Positions 1 to 6,131 are shown, numbered from the stretch's first letter. The stretch: DNA of 7,476 bases from UMGS1696 sp963643035 (GCA_963643035.1 CAVIKO010000087.1:1-7476); one strand, 5' to 3'. Translations and numbers: made by a program. Notes: generated by a model from the sequence alone, not told the origin.

Positions 1-116
1 CGCTTGTAGTGAGCGGCAGCCTGCCTTTTGTCAAATCCTATTGACAGATCATTGTTCTGCTGAAATACCTTTGTGAAAAGAATTGATAAGCCAACGTAGC
101 TGTGCGGAAACGGTAT

Positions 117-1511
117 TCAGATGTGAGCGTTTTCGCGCATCGGCTCGTAGACCAGCTCGTTGATCAGCCGGACAAGGTACGCGGTATACGCAATCCAGAT
201 AAGAGTGACGAGGATCTCAACGATGAGCATGGAGGATATATGCAGAATTCCATACGGGTATAGTGCTGCAAGAGATGCCTGCACAATGGCAAGAACCGCG
301 TTGAATAAAAGTCTGAATGAGATGGCATTTCTCGTTTCGAGATCGCGTGCCTTTTTGCTGTATTGTGCGGTATCCATCACCTCACCCGTCGTTTGCAGAT
401 GATAGCACACTGCTTTGGACAGAGCGAACAGAAAACACAGCGTTGCCGCCAATCCGAGAAACTGCTCCAAGACCATAGTTGCAGTTAAAGCTCTGTATCG
501 CGACGCCGCACGTGCGATCCATTCGACCATATCATAGGTATACTCGTCGAAAAAGCGGATTTGAGCGATAAGATTCCAGACAGACAATCCGGCACGCAGA
601 AGCGCAAACGGGATAGCAGCATATGCCACACGCGCGTATTTACCGACGATACAGCAGGCACCGACAAGCAAAATCGACGGAATAGCACCAATAAGGATAT
701 CGACACCGTCAAAGACGCAATTCAGAGAGGAAACGCTGACGAGAAGGAACAGAATCAGTACGATCCGCATCGACTGGGCGTAAAAAATCCCCTTCTGGGG
801 CAGAATGTCCTCCCGGAATTTGCGTTCCAATGCATCGAGAAACGGTTTGTCCCGACGAATACTTGCAAAATATCGTGCGGTCACGATATACCAGACGATA
901 GCCGCCACAACCACGAAAAAGCTCAGTACTATGTAAAAGAACTGCTTATACTCTGCGTAATTGAGCGCATTTGCCGTTACATTACCAAGATTGTCGTATA
1001 GCTGCAGCGCGGTCAGCTCAGGAAGCAGCGTAGCGACGATACGGAAGAGAAAGAATCCGATTGTCAAATTTCGCCATGCGCTTCCCTTTTCGTGTATGTG
1101 CGGCTGTGGCTCCGGATCGTCCACATACTTCTTTTTCGGGATTTTTTCCGTTTTGGCAAAGACCGCCGTACCGTTGTACCAGAGTGCAGCAAAACTTAGA
1201 CCATCGTAAAACGTGAGCATCGCCGGAATGAAGCACACCGCCTCCAAAAGCGAGAACACAAAAGTGAGCAGGAGCATCGTAGAATCAGTGGAACCAGGCC
1301 AGATCAATACTGCACACGTGCGGCACAGGGTGATGATTGCCAGTCTGCTAAACCACTTTTTCGCGTCTGCCAGATGATCGATGAAAAACGCGGGTTTAGA
1401 AATACCCGCCATCAGAAGCAGATACCCGATTGTGTCCGGAAAAATATCAAGGACATGGATGACAGGATTGGTGAGGAAGAAAAAACCAGCTAAAATAAGA
1501 CCGATGCGCAT
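117..1511 (-). CDS. Polytopic membrane protein of unknown function, 464 aa
   Basis: I do not recognise a characterised family. The protein is very hydrophobic, with roughly ten to twelve candidate membrane segments. The clearest lie near residues 1-20, 55-72, 78-99, 149-166, 188-212, 249-264, 270-312, 345-365 and 399-450. A polar loop at about 115-148 (lysines, then prolines and histidines) is probably cytoplasmic. The N-terminus carries a DIFPDTIGYLLLMAGISK pattern that I associate with uncharacterised Firmicutes membrane proteins, and a similar stretch recurs at about 249-292. I chose the ATG at 1511 because AAAGGAGA lies 6 bases before it. An in-frame ATG at 1541 would add ten mostly polar residues (KSTSERRDP) and has no ribosome binding site. 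The gene follows the GNAT relic by 26 bases on the same strand, so the two were probably cotranscribed. No catalytic residues are evident. It is surely a real gene; its function is unknown. Confidence 0.85.
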   Translation of the reverse strand: MRIGLILAGFFFLTNPVIHVLDIFPDTIGYLLLMAGISKPAFFIDHLADAKKWFSRLAIITLCRTCAVLIWPGSTDSTMLLLTFVFSLLEAVCFIPAMLTFYDGLSFAALWYNGTAVFAKTEKIPKKKYVDDPEPQPHIHEKGSAWRNLTIGFFLFRIVATLLPELTALQLYDNLGNVTANALNYAEYKQFFYIVLSFFVVVAAIVWYIVTARYFASIRRDKPFLDALERKFREDILPQKGIFYAQSMRIVLILFLLVSVSSLNCVFDGVDILIGAIPSILLVGACCIVGKYARVAYAAIPFALLRAGLSVWNLIAQIRFFDEYTYDMVEWIARAASRYRALTATMVLEQFLGLAATLCFLFALSKAVCYHLQTTGEVMDTAQYSKKARDLETRNAISFRLLFNAVLAIVQASLAALYPYGILHISSMLIVEILVTLIWIAYTAYLVRLINELVYEPMRENAHI

Positions 1512-1517
1512 CGGATC

Positions 1518-1525
1518 TCTCCTTT
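1518..1525 (-). promoter_or_regulatory. Ribosome binding site deciding the start of the 464-aa membrane protein
   Basis: On the minus strand AAAGGAGA stands 6 bases before the ATG at 1511. The longer in-frame ATG at 1541 has only CTGCGAAAAGACGAATTTCA before it, with no Shine-Dalgarno match. The 1541 ATG does overlap the last stop of the GNAT relic as ATGA, so translational coupling cannot be fully excluded, but the 1511 start is much better supported. Confidence 0.8.
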
Positions 1526-1651
1526 CGCTTGTGGATTTCATTGAAATTCGTCTTTTCGCAGTCGGAATTCGTATTGCCGTATCGGTTTGTTGCTAAAACA
1601 GTTATCCTCCACGTCATGCCCTTTGTTTCTGCATGCGGGGTAGATCCAGAT

Positions 1652-1670
1652 CCGGACATTCCGTGTCCGG
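1652..1670. repeat. Perfect 7-bp inverted repeat inside the GNAT relic
   Basis: Arms CCGGACA (1652-1658) and TGTCCGG (1664-1670) flank the loop TTCCG. No T-tract follows on either strand, so it is not a terminator. It lies directly beside the second apparent frameshift (about 1646). Confidence 0.7.
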
Positions 1671-1711
1671 TCCGAGACGGAGCGTACCGACACTCATTCC
1701 CGTCTGTGTGT

Positions 1712-1740
1712 CTGTTATCGTCACCCAGAAACGATAACAG
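1712..1740. repeat. Perfect 9-bp inverted repeat inside the GNAT relic
   Basis: Arms CTGTTATCG (1712-1720) and CGATAACAG (1732-1740) flank an 11-base loop. Ten bases of that loop (1722-1731, CACCCAGAAA) are perfectly complementary to 1796-1805 (TTTCTGGGTG). Both arms lie in the region that reads CYRFWVTITDT in the second frame of the relic. Confidence 0.75.
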
Positions 1741-1751
1741 GTGATGTCAAA

Positions 1752-1779
1752 CGCGGAAATCTTCTCAAAAATTTCCGCG
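1752..1779. repeat. Perfect 9-bp inverted repeat next to the first frameshift of the GNAT relic
   Basis: Arms CGCGGAAAT (1752-1760) and ATTTCCGCG (1771-1779) flank the 10-base loop CTTCTCAAAA. It sits just downstream, on the minus strand, of where the GNAT frame changes (about 1795-1780). No T-tract follows on either strand. Confidence 0.75.
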
Positions 1780-1902
1780 AATATACCGTTAATCCTTTCT
1801 GGGTGTCAGGATCCTGCCAGCACGCATATATGTCTCGGTCGACCACATACGTATATGGACGCAAACCAATGCGATCATTTTCTATACAGTACTGCATCTT
1901 CT

Positions 1903-1908
1903 CCTCCT
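1903..1908 (-). promoter_or_regulatory. Perfect AGGAGG ribosome binding site of the broken GNAT gene
   Basis: On the minus strand AGGAGG is followed by AGAAG and the ATG at 1897. The initiation signals are intact although the reading frame is broken, suggesting recent decay. Confidence 0.7.
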
Positions 1909-1922
1909 ATGGGAACACATTC

Positions 1923-1939
1923 ATCCCATCCGGTGGGAT
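1923..1939. repeat. Short hairpin (6-bp stem) upstream of the GNAT relic
   Basis: ATCCCA (1923-1928) and TGGGAT (1934-1939) flank TCCGG. It lies 14 bases upstream of the GNAT ribosome binding site on the minus strand, so it would sit in the mRNA leader. The rest of 1910-2044 is AT-rich. TATAAA near 1965-1970 on the minus strand resembles a -10 element, but no good -35 stands at the right distance, so I do not call a promoter. Confidence 0.4.
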
Positions 1940-2044
1940 TTATTAAGGAAACGCTGATTTATAGTTGATTTCACATCCAAAAGCCATTCCATCCAAAAAG
2001 TTGACGCAAAATCTCGATGGACACAGCGCATCCTTAAAATGAGC

Positions 2045-2092
2045 AAAAGGGGACTGTCCGCACGATTCTTGTTCATCCCTGCGACAGCCCCT
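2045..2092 (-). terminator. Rho-independent terminator of the secA unit
   Basis: On the minus strand, GGGG, CTGTC and GCA pair with TGC, GACAG and CCCC across two single-base bulges and a 17-base loop, followed by TTTT. The structure begins 11 bases after the stop codon of the 241-aa membrane protein, the usual place for an operon terminator. The T-run is only four bases long, so termination may be incomplete. The plus strand has no T-run, so it is not bidirectional. Confidence 0.65.
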
Positions 2093-2103
2093 CAGGATTT
2101 CGG

Positions 2104-2829
2104 CTACTTTTTCTTTTTCGGATGCTTGTTTTTGGCGTGCTTGTTCTTCTCCTCCGCACGTCGTTTTGCCTCCTCCATCGCCATCTCCATCGATTCCCGG
2201 CGATACGCATTTGCCTTTTCGTCCAACTCGTCAAATTTGGCACTGATTGCATTGATAAAGGCAAACCGGGACTTCTTTTCCTGCATCATGGGATCGCCCT
2301 CTGCCGGGTAGAATGTACCAAAGCAGCGGTAAAACAGCACAAGGTTACAGAAAAACACGACAAACCAGTAGAGATACACTATAAAGCTGACGTAGGACAC
2401 CATGTCCGGATAGAGCGGTGATGTAGCGAGTACAACACAGTACAGCACATAGTACAGTCCCGTCATGCAGAGATTGCGTAGTGCCGTTTCCGCAAGCCTT
2501 GGCGCATCTGCTCCCCATGCAATCCCACGAATTCCCAGTAGAGTAAACACGTGGAGACTGCATGACGCGGCTGCTTTCAGGCAGTTTAAGAGAAGCGTAA
2601 ACCACTCCGGCTGAAATTTCACAAGCATTGCCGTGCATCCGGTGAGACATAACGCGGTAAACACAATCCCAGATACTGCCGCTCCACGATAATAACGGTT
2701 GTAGACAAGAAGCTTCGAGAATGCCCATAGCATCACGAGCGAGCCGACGATGTCGGTGAAGAAATACACACGGGACAGAGAGAAAGCGTAAGTCAAAAAG
2801 TAACCGAATAACAGTGTGCCATAGCCCAT
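2104..2829 (-). CDS. Six-segment membrane protein with a lysine-rich tail, unknown function, 241 aa
   Basis: I do not recognise a named family. About six hydrophobic segments are visible, near residues 3-17, 24-42, 50-70, 78-98, 117-136 and 143-168. A charged cytoplasmic-looking tail follows (about 180-241) that is probably helical or coiled-coil (KFDELDEKANAYRRESMEMA) and ends in KHAKNKHPKKKK. The basic end could bind acidic lipids or RNA; that is inference. The N-terminal FFTDIVGSLVMLWAFSKL resembles the N-terminus of the 464-aa protein to its left, suggesting distant relationship. The ATG at 2829 lies 36 bases after the secA stop, with GGAGG (2843-2847) 13 bases before it. No promoter is evident in the gap and a terminator follows, so it is almost certainly cotranscribed with secA. 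A role connected to Sec export is possible but not shown. Confidence 0.85.
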   Translation of the reverse strand: MGYGTLLFGYFLTYAFSLSRVYFFTDIVGSLVMLWAFSKLLVYNRYYRGAAVSGIVFTALCLTGCTAMLVKFQPEWFTLLLNCLKAAASCSLHVFTLLGIRGIAWGADAPRLAETALRNLCMTGLYYVLYCVVLATSPLYPDMVSYVSFIVYLYWFVVFFCNLVLFYRCFGTFYPAEGDPMMQEKKSRFAFINAISAKFDELDEKANAYRRESMEMAMEEAKRRAEEKNKHAKNKHPKKKK

Positions 2830-2865
2830 ACGTTATGCTTCCCCTCCCCATTGCCGCGTTGGGTT

Positions 2866-5640
2866 TTATTCGTCATCGTCATCGTCTGCAGATGCCGTAT
2901 TCGCGCCACAGCACTTCTTATATTTCTTGCCGCTGCCGCACGGACACGGATCGTTTCTGCCGACCTTTCCCGTCTTATTGACCACCGGTTTTTTTGCCTT
3001 CGGCTGACTTCCGTCACCGCCTGCGAATCCCTCGGATACCGGTTTTGCAACCTCGACACGCTTGAGCTCTTCACGCGGTTTCGGCATCACAGACAACAGC
3101 ATACGCACGGTATCGTCCCGGATACTTAAAACCATTTCGTCGAACAGATCCGCGCCGACGATCCGGTATTCGGAGATCGGATTCCGTTGCGCGTATGCCT
3201 GTAAACCGATCGATTCCATAAGGGAATCCATCGCTTCAAGGTGATCCATCCACTTCTTATCTACATTCTGGAGCAGAACAATCCGCTCGATCTCTCTCAT
3301 CTGCTCACCCGGGAAATATTCGGTTTCCTTCTTCTCATAGAGCTGCATCGCTCTGTTGTCGAGAGTCTTGCCGATTTCCGCGCGGACAGATGCCGCATCG
3401 CCAGTCATATTCTCAAAGTCGTCCGGCATGCAGAGCAGTCCCATATAACGATTCTTCAGTCCTGTGAGATCCCACAGGGTCATATCGTCGTCGTGAAGTG
3501 TGTTTTGTACCGCATCAGCGATGGAGGAGTGGATCATGCCGATGATTTTCTCACGCAGATCGCCGTTGTCCAGTACCTCGGAACGCTGTTTGTAAATGAC
3601 GGTACGCTGCTGATTCATTACGTCGTCGTAGGACAAGACATTCTTACGGCGATTGAAGTTCTGATCCTCAAGCTTCTTTTGTGCGGATTCAATGGAACCG
3701 GAGAGGATCTTCGCATCGATGGGCTGATCGTCCTCCAGACCGAGCCGTTCCACAATGCCGAGAATGCGGTCGGAACCAAACAGACGCATAAGATCGTCCT
3801 CAAAGGAAAGGAAGAAACGGGACTCACCCGGATCGCCCTGCCGCCCGGAACGTCCACGGAGCTGGTTGTCGATCCGACGGGATTCGTGCCGCTCTGTACC
3901 AATGACGAACAGGCCACCCGCAGCGATTACCTTTTCAGTTTCGGGACGGATTTCCTCCTGGAACTGTTTATAGAGATCTCTGTAATGGGCACGCGCCGCC
4001 ATAACCTCCTCAGTGACAGACTGGGAGGATCCCGTGGCAAGTGCGATGATCGTCTCGTCATACTCTTCCTTGCGCATCTGTGCCTTTGCGAGATATTCCG
4101 CGTTGCCGCCGAGCAGAATATCGGTACCACGTCCCGCCATATTGGTGGAAATGGTGACGGAACCGTATTTACCTGCCTGTGCCACAATGTCGGCTTCCAT
4201 TTCATGATACTTCGCGTTCAACACGGTATGCGGGATACCTGCCGCCTTGAGCTTCCGGGACAGCTCCTCGGATTTTTCGATGGACACGGTACCGACAAGC
4301 ACCGGCTGTCCCTTGGCGTGGCAAGTTTTGATCTGATCAATGATGGCGTTGTATTTCCCCTCGCGCGTCTTATAGACCACATCCGGATGGTCGACACGGA
4401 TCATCGGGCGATTGGTCGGTACCTCCACCACATCGAGATTGTAGATTTCACGGAATTCGTTTTCCTCGGACAGAGCCGTACCGGTCATGCCGGAGAGCTT
4501 ATCGTACATACGGAAATAATTCTGGAAGGTGATCGTCGCGATGGTTCGGTTCTCCTTCTGGATCTTCACACCCTCCTTCGCCTCGATCGCCTGATGGAGA
4601 CCGTCGTTGAACCGTCTGCCGGGCATAAGCCGTCCGGTAAATGCGTCCACGATAATGACCTCGTTGTTCTTGACGACATAATCCACGTCGCGGGTCATGG
4701 TGCCATATGCCTTGATCGCCTGATAGATGTGGTGCGAAATGTCAGCGTTCTCGGGATCGGACAGGTTCTGAAGACCGAAATATTTCTCTGCCTTTTCCAC
4801 ACCGGAGCGTGTCAGTGTGGTACTCTTCGCCTTTTCATCCACAATGTAATCCGCCTGGATATCGTCGTTATCCTCCTTGCGATCCAGTTCCTTGATGACG
4901 TATTTGGTCAGATTCCGTGCGAAACGGTTCGCCATATCATACAGCACATCCACATCATTGCCCTGACCGGAGATGATCAGCGGCGTTCTCGCTTCGTCGA
5001 TAAGGATAGAGTCTACCTCGTCAACGATGGCGAAATTGTGCCCCCTCTGAACGCGCTGCTGCTTATATGTGACCATATTGTCGCGCAGGTAATCAAAACC
5101 GAATTCATTATTCGTACCATAGGTGATATCGCTGTTGTATGCTGCTTGCTTGTCCGCACGCTTCTGATCCCGTTCGATCAGTCCGGTGGTCAGGCCTAGG
5201 AATTCGTGAACTCTTCCCATTTCCTCACAGCCGACCCGTGCCAGATATTCGTTTACGGTGACGACGTGGACGCCTTTGCCAGTCAGCGCGTTCAGATAAG
5301 ACGGCAACGCGGCAACGATCGTCTTGCCCTCACCCGTTTTCATTTCGGCAATTCTGCCCTGATGCAAGAGAATGCCGCACATGATCTGCACATCAAACGG
5401 ACGTTTGCCGAGAACACGATCCGATGCCTCCCGTACAAGCGCGTATGCGTCAGGTAGAATATCGTCAAGCGTTTCCAAAGAAGCGAGCCGTCCTTTGAGC
5501 TTGTCTGTCATCGCCATCATTTCTGCATCGGTCATAGCTTTATATGTAGCGGCAAGCTCGTTGACTCTCTTCACCTGCGGCATGATTTTCTTAATCTGCC
5601 GGTCGCTGTACGTACCGAAAATGCTTGTTATCAGTCCCAT
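2866..5640 (-). CDS. secA: Preprotein translocase ATPase SecA
   Basis: SecA is the motor that pushes unfolded preproteins through SecYEG using ATP. All main parts are visible in the 924 residues. Walker A is MKTGEGKT (100-107) and Walker B is DEVD (207-210), followed by SILIDEARTPLIISG. The preprotein-crosslinking region lies about 225-370. The second nucleotide domain holds TNMAGRGTDI (499-508) and the arginine-rich QLRGRSGRQGDPGESRFF (593-610). The scaffold region holds RRKNVLSYDDVMNQQR (664-679). The C-terminal zinc motif has Cys 899, 901, 910 and 911, where SecB or ribosomes bind in relatives. Thirteen residues follow it, ending in DDDDDE. The start is the ATG at 5640, giving the standard MGLITSIFGTYSDRQIKKI; a GTG at 5721 would add 27 untypical residues. 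It is first in a unit with the 241-aa membrane gene. prfB, the usual neighbour in Bacillus, is not downstream. Confidence 0.98.
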   Translation of the reverse strand: MGLITSIFGTYSDRQIKKIMPQVKRVNELAATYKAMTDAEMMAMTDKLKGRLASLETLDDILPDAYALVREASDRVLGKRPFDVQIMCGILLHQGRIAEMKTGEGKTIVAALPSYLNALTGKGVHVVTVNEYLARVGCEEMGRVHEFLGLTTGLIERDQKRADKQAAYNSDITYGTNNEFGFDYLRDNMVTYKQQRVQRGHNFAIVDEVDSILIDEARTPLIISGQGNDVDVLYDMANRFARNLTKYVIKELDRKEDNDDIQADYIVDEKAKSTTLTRSGVEKAEKYFGLQNLSDPENADISHHIYQAIKAYGTMTRDVDYVVKNNEVIIVDAFTGRLMPGRRFNDGLHQAIEAKEGVKIQKENRTIATITFQNYFRMYDKLSGMTGTALSEENEFREIYNLDVVEVPTNRPMIRVDHPDVVYKTREGKYNAIIDQIKTCHAKGQPVLVGTVSIEKSEELSRKLKAAGIPHTVLNAKYHEMEADIVAQAGKYGSVTISTNMAGRGTDILLGGNAEYLAKAQMRKEEYDETIIALATGSSQSVTEEVMAARAHYRDLYKQFQEEIRPETEKVIAAGGLFVIGTERHESRRIDNQLRGRSGRQGDPGESRFFLSFEDDLMRLFGSDRILGIVERLGLEDDQPIDAKILSGSIESAQKKLEDQNFNRRKNVLSYDDVMNQQRTVIYKQRSEVLDNGDLREKIIGMIHSSIADAVQNTLHDDDMTLWDLTGLKNRYMGLLCMPDDFENMTGDAASVRAEIGKTLDNRAMQLYEKKETEYFPGEQMREIERIVLLQNVDKKWMDHLEAMDSLMESIGLQAYAQRNPISEYRIVGADLFDEMVLSIRDDTVRMLLSVMPKPREELKRVEVAKPVSEGFAGGDGSQPKAKKPVVNKTGKVGRNDPCPCGSGKKYKKCCGANTASADDDDDE

Positions 5641-5651
5641 TGTCCAAATTT

Positions 5652-5681
5652 CGCCGCGCCAGATGGAACGACGTATCCTCC
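5652..5681 (-). promoter_or_regulatory. secA ribosome binding site followed by a hairpin
   Basis: On the minus strand GGAGG (5681-5677) is the only good Shine-Dalgarno near secA, yet it lies 36 bases before the ATG. Three bases after it a small stem can form: CGTCG (5673-5669) with CGGCG (5656-5652), one G-U pair, and two further inner C-G pairs possible. This would loop out 22 bases and bring GGAGG to an effective 14 bases from the ATG. Immediately before the ATG there is only AAATTTGGACA. The stem is short, so this is tentative. Confidence 0.35.
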
Positions 5682-5974
5682 GTTTTATAGATGCTCCGCT
5701 TACGAGATTCCGCGCGGACACTGAATTTTCTCAAAAAAAACACTGCACAAATCGAGTTTTTTACGTCAAAAGACTTTGATTTACTATTTTTTTGCGCAAA
5801 CACACCCCTGAAAGCAGCGCATACTTTGTAATCGCCGTTCCTACGTTCCTCGCAAGAAAACGACATTATGACTATATCTATAATAGTATACTACATGATT
5901 GTGGATTTTGGAAGAGGTAAATGTAAATTCTTTCAGAAATTCGCCATATACGGGCAAAAAATTCCGTTTTTCTC

Positions 5975-6003
5975 TTGCCAACGTGCGTGCAAAGGCTTAT
6001 ACT
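5975..6003 (+). promoter_or_regulatory. Sigma-70-type promoter for the trmL leader
   Basis: TTGCCA (5975-5980) and TATACT (5998-6003) are separated by exactly 17 bases. Transcription would start near 6010. It points towards trmL, leaving a leader of about 120 bases. The -35 matches the consensus at four of six positions and the -10 at five of six. Confidence 0.7.
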
Positions 6004-6015
6004 ATAGTCTGAGAC

Positions 6016-6036
6016 GAAGCAAAAACAAATTGCTTC
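6016..6036 (+). other. First hairpin of the trmL leader
   Basis: GAAGCAA (6016-6022) and TTGCTTC (6030-6036) form a perfect 7-bp stem with a 7-base A-rich loop. It starts within a few bases of the expected transcript start. Confidence 0.5.
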
Positions 6037-6057
6037 CGGCACAAACGTATTCATTTC

Positions 6058-6075
6058 GCCGCATACGGCTTTTTT
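6058..6075 (+). terminator. Terminator-like hairpin in the trmL leader
   Basis: GCCG-CATA-CGGC is followed directly by six T. The stem is only 4 bp but all G/C. Competing pairings exist: CGGC (6037-6040) with GCCG (6058-6061), and CGTAT (6046-6050) with ATACG (6063-6067). Either would break the hairpin. Lying between promoter and gene, it could attenuate trmL or end a leader RNA of about 65 bases. Confidence 0.45.
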
Positions 6076-6079
6076 AGAG

Positions 6080-6119
6080 AAAGGAGACGTCCGCGCTTCC
6101 CACTTATTTGTAAGCGCGG
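6080..6119 (+). promoter_or_regulatory. trmL ribosome binding site followed by an 8-bp hairpin
   Basis: AAAGGAG (6080-6086) is a strong Shine-Dalgarno but lies 45 bases before the ATG at 6132, and no ATG, GTG or TTG stands at normal distance from it. CCGCGCTT (6091-6098) and AAGCGCGG (6112-6119) form a perfect stem with a 13-base loop in between. With the stem folded, the effective spacing falls to about 16 bases. Directly before the ATG is CACACCATACCT, which has no Shine-Dalgarno character. Confidence 0.55.
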
Positions 6120-6131
6120 CACACCATACCT

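Larger units (their letters stand above)
1538..1897 (-). pseudogene. Degenerate GNAT-family N-acetyltransferase (RimJ/RimL-like), frameshifted
   Basis: A perfect AGGAGG precedes the ATG at 1897, but the frame closes after 58 codons at 1721. Family-like sequence runs through three frames in the right order. Frame one gives RIGLRPYT and RDIYACWQDPDTQKG. A second frame, from about 1795, gives FDITCYRFWVTITDTQTG and VGTLRLGPDTECPDL. A third, from about 1645, gives IYPACRNKGHD, then a degraded stretch and PIRQYEFRLRKDEFQ before a TGA at 1538-1540. Intact GNAT proteins of this type acetylate an amino group using acetyl-CoA, and the R-x-x-G-x-G/A-type pyrophosphate loop should lie at RNKGHD, which is altered here. 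About 112 residues remain against a usual 150-180, so part of the C-terminal half is probably deleted. The family is assigned from memory of typical GNAT sequence. Sequencing error could explain one frameshift but not the shortening. Confidence 0.65.
5641..6131. other. Divergent control region between secA and trmL
   Basis: No believable gene lies here. The secA side (5641-5870) has A/T runs, including a T8 run on the minus strand (5733-5740) without a GC-rich stem, a 10-bp palindrome TTTGCGCAAA (5791-5800) and a tandem CGTTCCTA/CGTTCCTC (5836-5851). An AT-rich core at 5873-5893 contains TATAAT and the palindrome TAGTATACTA (5884-5893). It may hold the secA promoter, but I found no convincing -35/-10 pair on the minus strand. 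The trmL side holds a clear promoter and a structured leader, listed separately. Confidence 0.6.

Noticed and set aside
1..44. Possible 3' end of a plus-strand gene (reads LVVSGSLPFVKSY then TGA)
   Set aside because: Only 13 codons are visible. The end vaguely recalls a folylpolyglutamate synthase tail (GSLY-like), but this is too little to support a gene. Bases 45-116 show no clear terminator.
1712..1740. Idea that the inverted repeat is an integron attC or transposon end
   Set aside because: The arms do not fit attC core sites, no integrase or transposase is present, and no target-site duplication or matching partner is seen.
1741..1968. 75-codon plus-strand frame across the GNAT relic
   Set aside because: It has no ribosome binding site, and the opposite strand carries the GNAT-like signal with a perfect one.
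3241..5199. A 652-codon open frame on the plus strand, antisense to secA
   Set aside because: It starts with GTG without a ribosome binding site, lies wholly inside a well-supported secA, has no recognisable domain, and is explained by secA codon use avoiding reverse-complement stops.
5717..5762. Terminator-like T8 run on the minus strand in the secA leader
   Set aside because: The only stem that can precede it is nearly all A-T with mismatches, so it is more likely an A/T tract than a terminator.
5591..5866. 91-codon minus-strand frame overlapping the secA start
   Set aside because: It overlaps secA in another frame and its N-terminal part lies in the AT-rich control region without a ribosome binding site.
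5868..6077. 69-codon plus-strand frame between secA and trmL
   Set aside because: It has no ribosome binding site, spans the promoter and the terminator-like hairpin, and its translation shows no protein-like character.
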